This document shows positions 1-4,620 of a stretch of 8,098 nt of DNA, piece after piece. The position numbers and the translations under genes are program-made. Source of the DNA: an uncultured Clostridia bacterium (GTDB taxonomy: Bacteria > Bacillota > Clostridia > Oscillospirales > CAG-272). Positions within the stretch are counted from its first letter, which is position 1; the number at the start of each line of letters is the position of its first letter. The notes under the pieces were generated by a model. The model saw nothing but the letters and a program-made list of their open reading frames with translations, did not search any database and was not told the DNA's origin. The stretch covers positions 1 to 8,098 of the forward strand of contig CAMJDE010000072.1 of assembly GCA_946404295.1 (NCBI GenBank), in the 5' to 3' direction.

Positions 1-644
1 GTCACGCGGACGATCATCGGCTGTTCGTTTGCCGGGATCGTGCCGTTGTCGTCGATCGGGTGCGCCCGCTCGCAGATCTCGTCGACGACGTCCATTCCCT
101 CGGTCACGTGTCCGAAGGCGGCGTAGTCCCCGTCCAGGTGCGCGCAGCCCTCGGTCGTCTGACAGATAAAGAAGCCGGAGTTCGCGCTGTTCGGGTCCTT
201 CGCGCGCGCCATCGAGATCGTGCCGCGCTCGTGCTTTAAGGGATTGTTCACACCGTTCGATTCGAATTCGCCCTTGATCCGCGCGGCGCTCCCGTCGCCC
301 GCGCCGCCCTGCGCCATAAAGCCCTTGATGATGCGGTGAAAGGTCGTCCCCTCGTAGTAGCCCGACCGCGCCAGTCTGACGAAGTTTTCGACCGTGATCG
401 GCGCGGCGTGCCCGTCGAGAAATACGGTGATCGTCCCGTACCCGTCGACCTCGATATCGGCGTAGTAGTCCTTATAAACGGTCTTTTGCCACGGTCTGAT
501 CACAAGCAGCGCGATCAGCCCCCCGATCAGCACCACGACCGCCGCCAAAACGATCCACGGGGTCGGGCTCTTTCCCGGCTTTTGCGGGGGGTTTTTGGCG
601 TTTTGCCGGTTTTTCATTCGCTGACGGTTCTTCGAGACGGGCAT
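1..644 (-). CDS. Membrane-anchored cyclophilin-type peptidyl-prolyl cis-trans isomerase (C-terminus off the left edge)
   Basis: This gene encodes a cyclophilin that catalyses cis-trans isomerisation of proline peptide bonds, probably to help exported proteins fold outside the membrane. About 214 codons are visible and the C-terminal end lies beyond position 1. Residues 1-29 are Lys/Arg/Asn-rich, residues 31-49 form one transmembrane helix, and the cyclophilin domain starts near residue 60. There is no lipobox, so it should be a type II anchored protein facing outward. Family landmarks are FHRIIKGFMAQGG at 102-114 (catalytic-type Arg104, Phe109, Gln112), SMAR at 144-147, NSANSGFFI at 152-160 and LDGDYAAFG at 170-178. 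The position of the cyclosporin-contacting Trp of human CypA is His169, as in many bacterial members, and the usual GSQFF reads NSGFF. The ATG at 644-642 is preceded by AGAGG (658-654) at 9-nt spacing. It is transcribed divergently from the next gene. The family call is firm; the substrate is unknown. Confidence 0.95.
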   Translation of the reverse strand, partial: MPVSKNRQRMKNRQNAKNPPQKPGKSPTPWIVLAAVVVLIGGLIALLVIRPWQKTVYKDYYADIEVDGYGTITVFLDGHAAPITVENFVRLARSGYYEGTTFHRIIKGFMAQGGAGDGSAARIKGEFESNGVNNPLKHERGTISMARAKDPNSANSGFFICQTTEGCAHLDGDYAAFGHVTEGMDVVDEICERAHPIDDNGTIPANEQPMIVRV

Positions 645-693
645 TTCTTCTTTCCTCTTTCGTTCTCCGAATACGGGGCGTTTTTCCTTTTCC

Positions 694-722
694 ACTATAC
701 CATTTTCTCGACGGAATGTCAA
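694..722 (-). promoter_or_regulatory. SigA-type extended -10 promoter for the cyclophilin gene
   Basis: On the minus strand, TTGACA (722-717) is followed by a 17-bp spacer and TATAGT (699-694). The spacer ends in TGG directly before the -10, giving an extended -10 TGnTATAGT. The predicted transcription start is near 687, leaving a leader of about 40 nt before the ATG at 644. The match to consensus is very close and the position is right for the cyclophilin gene. Confidence 0.85.
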
Positions 723-796
723 GCGAAACCTACGATCCGGTAACCTTTTGAAATGATTTGTTTTCCGATGGTTTATAAAAGTTGCGTTTCGAGGGG

Positions 797-825
797 TTGC
801 ATTTTTTATCCAAAAGTAGTATAAT
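797..825 (+). promoter_or_regulatory. Possible upstream promoter for the secreted modular protein
   Basis: A perfect -10 hexamer TATAAT (820-825) lies 17 bp downstream of TTGCAT (797-802), which matches the -35 consensus only at TTG. If active, it would start near 832 and give a leader of about 115 nt that runs through the stronger promoter at 870-899. The surrounding region is AT-rich, so a chance match is possible. Confidence 0.4.
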
Positions 826-869
826 AAAAATGAAAACCGATACGCTTTCTCTTTTCTTTCGGAAACCTG

Positions 870-899
870 TTGACAAATATTACCAGTATATGGTAAAAT
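870..899 (+). promoter_or_regulatory. Strong SigA-type promoter for the secreted protein and lipoprotein unit
   Basis: A perfect -35 TTGACA (870-875), an 18-bp spacer and -10 TAAAAT (894-899) with an upstream TG (891-892) form an extended -10 promoter. The predicted start is near 906, giving a leader of about 40 nt to the ATG at 947. The -10 region is overlapped by an inverted repeat described separately, so this promoter may be repressible. Confidence 0.85.
877..899 (+). promoter_or_regulatory. Inverted repeat over the -10 element, candidate repressor operator
   Basis: TTACCA (880-885) and TGGTAA (891-896) form a perfect 6-bp inverted repeat with a 5-bp centre GTATA. After one mismatched pair, two further outer pairs match (877-878 with 898-899). 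The dyad fills the spacer and covers the -10 hexamer of the promoter at 870-899, where a bound dimeric repressor would block RNA polymerase. No regulator gene lies in the window, and I do not recognise the motif as a named family's site. Confidence 0.45.
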
Positions 900-946
900 G
901 AATCGACGGGATTTGTACCGTTTGACAGAAAGGAGAAAAGCACGCC

Positions 947-3847
947 ATGAAAAAAACTCTATCCTTCCGTATTCTTTCACTCTTGTTTGCCCTCGTTTTT
1001 CTCGTTACGGCTCTTCCCCTCGGCATCTTTGCAAACGACACGGAAACGACCGAAGAAGCGGCTGCCGCAAACGAAGAATTGACAGCGACCGTATCCGAGG
1101 GAGGTTCTCTCCTTCCGACCGGGTATGAACCCGAACCGTCTTTCGTTACCGAAGTTACAGAACTACGGACGGAAAACGTCAAACATTTCGATAACGGCGA
1201 CGGAACCTATGAAGCCGTCTCCTACGGGACTGCCGTCCACCGCAAGGACGTCGACGGCAAATGGCAGGACATCGACAATACGCTGACCTTACGCGAGGAT
1301 CGGGGCGTGGAGCGCTATGTTTCTTCCGACGCGCGGATCTCGTTTGCCCCTGTAACATCGGGCGACGGCGCAATCTGGTCGCTTTCGGAAAACGGGTATT
1401 CCGTTTCGCTATCCCTCTCCGAAGCCGATCTGCGTGCGGGCGCCGGCGCAGACGTCAGGAACCACGCCACGCGGGCGGAACAGGTCGCTGCGGCGAAAAA
1501 AGCCGACGATCGCGAAGCCGTTCTCCGTGTCGACAACAGCACGTCGATCGTCTATCGGAACGTTCTTGCGAACGTCGATCTTGAGTATATTCTTTCGGGC
1601 AACGATGTCAAAGAGACAATCCTTGTCCAAAACGTCTGCGAGAACTACGACTATTCTTTCAAACTCTCGCTCTCGTGGCTGATCCCGAAAGAGACCGAAG
1701 ACGGCGCGATCCTGCTTTGTGACGCCGAGTCCGGAGAGGAGATTTACCTTCTCCCCGCCCCCTATATGACCGATGCCAATGACGAGTATTCCGACGCTGT
1801 TTCCTACCGTCTGACCGACCTCGGCGAGGGGGAATACGAGATTATCATCTCGGCGTCCGACGAATGGATCAATGCCCCCGAACGGGCGTTCCCCGTCGCG
1901 ATTGATCCGACGATGGCTTCTCCCGTATCCTATACGGCAGACACGTACGTTAACTCCGCGACGAATTACATAAATCAAAACAACGGTGACAAGCAGTTCG
2001 CTTGGATCAGCGATGAAAAGACCACGCTTATCAGATCATTCAGTATGCCGGAACTCCCTCCGGGCGCCACGATCATTAACGGAAGACTCAAATTTGCATA
2101 CTATTTTGCAGACGGCGCAACAACCGGAAGCATGACGATCACGGCGCACCGTGCCACAAGAGACTGGGCAGAGAAAGGAACGTACGGAGTAACCTGGAAT
2201 AGTTTAAGTCAAAACGGCACTGACCCGACACTCGGTCTTACTTCCGCAATCTATGGAGCGGAACTGATGGCTGTATCCTCGTATCCGCAATGGGCGGAGA
2301 TCAGTATTACCAGTATTGTTCAGTTCTGGTATGACGGATCAAATATCGCTGGCACCTACAATTACGGGATCGGGCTGAAACGGAGTTCCGGCAAAACTCT
2401 CGTTAATCTGAGAACGAAAGAGTACAACAGCGGCGCATACGCCCCCTATTTCACGGTCTCCTACCGTCTTTTCGACGGGGTGTATTCGATACGGCGCGCG
2501 GGATCAAACTACTATCTCGGGACCGAGGCGCGGTATGTTACCGCACCGGTTATTCAATGGTCGATTTCTTCGCCCCCGAATACCGAAGAACTGCGGTCAT
2601 ATCTCTATAAGATCATTCGCATTCCGAACACCGACGATTTCGTGATTCGCAGTATGCAGAACAATCAGTTCTATCTATACCGTTCGGGGAACACAGTACA
2701 AGTCGGGGGTTATACCGTCAACGGCGAACAGGTAAGCGACGCCAACCTGCCTGAGACGTACAAATGGAAGATCGGGAACGCACCCGGGGGGTACGATAAC
2801 CGGATCTGGAACGTTGACAGCAACACCAACACCTGTTATTTCCTTCGTTCATCGGCAAATGGTAACGGAGTCACGACTACGCTAACGACGTCTGCCGCAA
2901 ACGATTGGACCGAATGGGAGTTTTGCAAGTATACGGGCAGTCGTTTTTATAACGTCATTAGTTTTGATTCGTCGTTCAATATAATGGTTCCGAATGAGTC
3001 AAAAGATTTTGACCATTATATGTACGATAGCGTTATCAACAATGTTGGTCCGGTTTCCTATAGCGTCACTGATCTGAACGGGAATCCGACCGGCGTGGCA
3101 ACCGTCAATTCAGTCACCGGCGTCTGTACGGCAAACAGCGTTGGATCGTTTCGCCTCTGCGTCACTTATCCAAACGCAATTGACCCCTGGATATATGTTA
3201 TTACAGTTTCAAAACTTCCTTGCTCGGGTTATGAGATTCCTTTTTCACCGGACGATTGGAATAACACCAACGCGTTGTATTATAGTAACTGTTACAATTA
3301 TGCGTTGAACATTTACAACACAGCGCCTGACGGTGATTACTGTTTTATGCAACCGGGAGAACTTGCAGGATTGCATAGTTCCATTTTTGAGTACCTTGGG
3401 ATGTGGGAGAATACTTCAATCCCAGTTTGCTACCGTCGACTGTATTCAGCTTCAACGATTGTATCAAATGCCAGTGCAGATGCTACTGAATTGGGGATTA
3501 CCTTTTCCGTGATAACTAATAGATTTGAAGTATGCCCTGAAGGAACATATAAGATCGCTTTGGTTGTTGATTCGGATAATGATCCGAATATTGCTGACAT
3601 ACTTTATTATGATTCTGAGAATGAATGTTATGTCATACAGCCCGATACGGATTATCATTGGTATCGTCAAAATCCGGACGGCACATGGTCACATAAACTC
3701 GGCGTAGGAGAGGTAACCAATCTTGATGCAAGTGGAAATATTATATACGATCCTCAGGTTTGCAATCGAGACTACAGAAACACTCTTGGAGTTATTTATT
3801 CGGATTTTGTAGGGTATTATTGCGTCAGTTGCCCGGACCTTGATTAA
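947..3847 (+). CDS. Secreted modular protein: clostridial stem, DNRLRE-like domain, ricin-like trefoil, Ig-like domain, Cys/His effector-like C-terminus
   Basis: This is a 966-residue exported protein of unknown function. Residues 1-29 are a signal peptide (MKK start, hydrophobic core, likely cleavage after IFA). Residues 68-320 match the N-terminal stem common in Clostridia DNRLRE/RHS-type surface proteins (TELRTENVKHF at 71-81, GKWQDIDNTL at 104-113). Residues 325-506 look like a DNRLRE beta-sandwich that often carries adhesins or toxins. Residues 510-663 resemble a ricin-type trefoil, opening GVYSIRRAGSNYYLG with three Trp repeats (Trp538, Trp607, Trp657). Residues 665-756 look like an Ig-like domain. 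Residues 758-966 hold SNCYNYAL (Cys782), DYHWYR (His904), WSHKLG (His916) and YDP (Asp935), a spacing that could form a papain- or NlpC/P60-like cysteine site; this is inferred. There is no sortase motif and there are no RHS repeats. The ATG follows AAAGGAG (929-935) at 11 nt. GC falls from about 70% in the stem to roughly 35-45% over most of the C-terminal third. A lipoprotein gene follows in the same unit. Confidence 0.85.
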   Translation: MKKTLSFRILSLLFALVFLVTALPLGIFANDTETTEEAAAANEELTATVSEGGSLLPTGYEPEPSFVTEVTELRTENVKHFDNGDGTYEAVSYGTAVHRKDVDGKWQDIDNTLTLREDRGVERYVSSDARISFAPVTSGDGAIWSLSENGYSVSLSLSEADLRAGAGADVRNHATRAEQVAAAKKADDREAVLRVDNSTSIVYRNVLANVDLEYILSGNDVKETILVQNVCENYDYSFKLSLSWLIPKETEDGAILLCDAESGEEIYLLPAPYMTDANDEYSDAVSYRLTDLGEGEYEIIISASDEWINAPERAFPVAIDPTMASPVSYTADTYVNSATNYINQNNGDKQFAWISDEKTTLIRSFSMPELPPGATIINGRLKFAYYFADGATTGSMTITAHRATRDWAEKGTYGVTWNSLSQNGTDPTLGLTSAIYGAELMAVSSYPQWAEISITSIVQFWYDGSNIAGTYNYGIGLKRSSGKTLVNLRTKEYNSGAYAPYFTVSYRLFDGVYSIRRAGSNYYLGTEARYVTAPVIQWSISSPPNTEELRSYLYKIIRIPNTDDFVIRSMQNNQFYLYRSGNTVQVGGYTVNGEQVSDANLPETYKWKIGNAPGGYDNRIWNVDSNTNTCYFLRSSANGNGVTTTLTTSAANDWTEWEFCKYTGSRFYNVISFDSSFNIMVPNESKDFDHYMYDSVINNVGPVSYSVTDLNGNPTGVATVNSVTGVCTANSVGSFRLCVTYPNAIDPWIYVITVSKLPCSGYEIPFSPDDWNNTNALYYSNCYNYALNIYNTAPDGDYCFMQPGELAGLHSSIFEYLGMWENTSIPVCYRRLYSASTIVSNASADATELGITFSVITNRFEVCPEGTYKIALVVDSDNDPNIADILYYDSENECYVIQPDTDYHWYRQNPDGTWSHKLGVGEVTNLDASGNIIYDPQVCNRDYRNTLGVIYSDFVGYYCVSCPDLD

Positions 3848-3858
3848 AAGAGAACGGA

Positions 3859-3866
3859 AGAGGTGA
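3859..3866 (+). promoter_or_regulatory. Ribosome binding site that sets the lipoprotein start
   Basis: AGAGGTGA matches the anti-Shine-Dalgarno sequence well and sits 11 nt before the ATG at 3878. The in-frame GTG at 3863 lies inside this element and would have no spacing from it, so the ATG is the preferred start. The choice removes five residues and gives a conventional lipoprotein signal peptide. Confidence 0.65.
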
Positions 3867-3877
3867 AGGTTTCAACA

Positions 3878-4345
3878 ATGAAGTTTTTGGGCAGATTAAG
3901 GTGTTTGCTGTGCTTGTGTTTGCTTTGCCTGACGGTTTGTTTGGCTTCCTGCGGCATATCTCGGACGCCCGAAGCAACAACCGATCAACCGGAGGCAGAG
4001 AACAGTACGGCTGCGAAGAGTGAGATCGACTGGAATCTCATCGAATCACGACTCTTCGAAGCGAACGGAATACCATTAGAACCGGATAAGACGGATCTGC
4101 CGTCATACGCCGTTTTGAGCGGCGTCGTGCCGGGGATGACCAAAGAAGAGGTATTTACGCTTGTCGGAAATCCGCAAAGGATAGACATTGTGCTAATGCC
4201 CGTTGCCCCGGGAAGATCGTCTGCCTTCGAAACCACTTGTTATGTTTACGACAGCAGCGACGGTAGATCCCTCTACGTCCTGTGGGGTCGTATCGGTTCG
4301 GTTGATAGCGACCTGGTCGTTCTGAACACGTTACCGGGTGACTGA
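3878..4345 (+). CDS. Small lipoprotein with BamE/SmpA-like motif
   Basis: This gene encodes 155 residues beginning MKFLGRLR, with a hydrophobic signal and lipobox LASC, so Cys25 should be lipidated and the protein held on the outer face of the membrane. The signal peptide is unusually Cys-rich (Cys9, 12, 14, 17, 21). Residues 26-50 are a Ser/Thr/Glu-rich linker. The rest is a small folded domain with GMTKEEVFTLVGNPQR at 86-101, the pattern seen in BamE/SmpA-type and related small lipoprotein domains, followed by beta-strand-like segments (CYVYDSSDGRSLYVLWG at 121-137). The gene begins 30 nt after the secreted-protein gene with no promoter between, so the two are probably cotranscribed, and a terminator follows. 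That position suggests a partner of the 966-residue protein, perhaps an inhibitor or immunity protein or an assembly factor. The lipoprotein call is firm and the fold moderately so; the role is inferred. Confidence 0.8.
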   Translation: MKFLGRLRCLLCLCLLCLTVCLASCGISRTPEATTDQPEAENSTAAKSEIDWNLIESRLFEANGIPLEPDKTDLPSYAVLSGVVPGMTKEEVFTLVGNPQRIDIVLMPVAPGRSSAFETTCYVYDSSDGRSLYVLWGRIGSVDSDLVVLNTLPGD

Positions 4346-4359
4346 CGGAAACGTATCCC

Positions 4360-4389
4360 GAACCGTTGTCGAACGAACAACAGCGGTTC
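4360..4389 (+). other. Imperfect hairpin after the lipoprotein gene
   Basis: GAACCG (4360-4365) pairs with CGGTTC (4384-4389), and TTGT (4366-4369) pairs with ACAA (4377-4380) across a 3-nt bulge (4381-4383). The loop is CGAACGA. It lies directly upstream of the strong terminator and lacks a clear T-run of its own. It may protect the 3' end of the transcript or may be incidental. Confidence 0.3.
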
Positions 4390-4394
4390 TTTCC

Positions 4395-4422
4395 CCCGCC
4401 GGGTCCGCCCGGCGGGATTTTT
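4395..4422 (+). terminator. Rho-independent terminator of the secreted protein and lipoprotein unit
   Basis: A perfect 9-bp GC stem CCCGCCGGG (4395-4403) / CCCGGCGGG (4408-4416) with a TCCG loop is followed by ATTTTT. It lies 49 nt after the lipoprotein stop codon. It works for the plus strand only, because no A-run precedes it to serve the opposite strand. Confidence 0.9.
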
Positions 4423-4438
4423 GCAGAATTACAACCTT

Positions 4439-4493
4439 TTTTCGCGCGAGAAAAAACGCGCGTTTTCGTATTCAGCCCCTCTCTTTTCGCGCG
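4439..4493. repeat. CGCG-rich direct repeat and palindrome upstream of the fusion-gene promoter
   Basis: TTTTCGCGCG occurs at 4439-4448 and again at 4484-4493, with starts 45 bp apart. Between them is the perfect 14-bp palindrome AAAACGCGCGTTTT (4453-4466). The second copy ends 5 bp before the -35 of the promoter at 4499. These could be regulator binding sites or leftovers of terminator-like structures; the sequence alone does not decide. Confidence 0.4.
4443..4466 (+). terminator. Possible second (backup) terminator
   Basis: CGCGCG (4443-4448) can pair with CGCGCG (4457-4462) around an AGAAAAAA loop, followed by TTTT (4463-4466). The stem is short but all G-C, and the element sits 20 nt after the main terminator, so it may catch read-through before the next promoter. 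Confidence 0.4.
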
Positions 4494-4498
4494 GGGGA

Positions 4499-4527
4499 TT
4501 GACAGAAAAGAAACGAAGAGGTATAAT
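4499..4527 (+). promoter_or_regulatory. Consensus SigA-type promoter of the surface-polymer operon
   Basis: TTGACA (4499-4504), a 17-bp spacer and TATAAT (4522-4527) match the consensus perfectly. The predicted start is near 4534, giving a leader of about 87 nt. This rules out the in-frame TTG at 4534 as a normal translation start and supports the ATG at 4621. High constitutive transcription is expected unless the upstream CGCG repeats bind a regulator. Confidence 0.93.
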
Positions 4528-4587
4528 TATTGATTGGTACGCCCCCCGCCGCGCGCGGGAAGGGCTGCCGACATCGACAAAGGCGTC

Positions 4588-4602
4588 CGGGGAACGTCCC
4601 CG
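4588..4602 (+). other. Small hairpin in the operon leader
   Basis: CGGGGA (4588-4593) and TCCCCG (4597-4602) form a 6-bp stem with an ACG loop, ending 8 nt before the Shine-Dalgarno AAGGAG (4611-4616). It could modulate ribosome loading. No known riboswitch pattern is visible in the leader. Confidence 0.3.
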
Positions 4603-4610
4603 CTCCGCCG

Positions 4611-4616
4611 AAGGAG
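4611..4616 (+). promoter_or_regulatory. Ribosome binding site that sets the fusion-gene start
   Basis: AAGGAG is separated from the ATG at 4621 by only TATA (4 nt), which is short but workable. It fixes the start 29 codons after the longest open frame, whose extra residues are an Arg/Pro-rich translation of the leader. Confidence 0.8.
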
Positions 4617-4620
4617 TATA

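Noticed and set aside
336..743. Plus-strand frame of 135 codons opposite the cyclophilin
   Set aside because: It runs antisense to a well-supported gene and through that gene's promoter, with no domain and no credible ribosome binding site.
898..1128. Short plus-strand frame starting within the -10 region of the promoter
   Set aside because: It begins at the promoter itself, upstream of the expected transcription start, and overlaps the real gene in another frame with an Arg-rich translation.
3863..3877. GTG start for the lipoprotein
   Set aside because: The GTG is part of the Shine-Dalgarno sequence itself. The ATG at 3878 has proper spacing and gives a normal signal peptide.
4534..4620. 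N-terminal extension of the fusion protein from an in-frame TTG at 4534
   Set aside because: The TTG falls at the predicted transcription start of a perfect promoter and has no ribosome binding site, whereas AAGGAG precedes the ATG at 4621.
4534..4620. Riboswitch or RNA thermometer in the operon leader
   Set aside because: The leader is only about 87 nt and shows one small hairpin. No conserved riboswitch core was recognisable.
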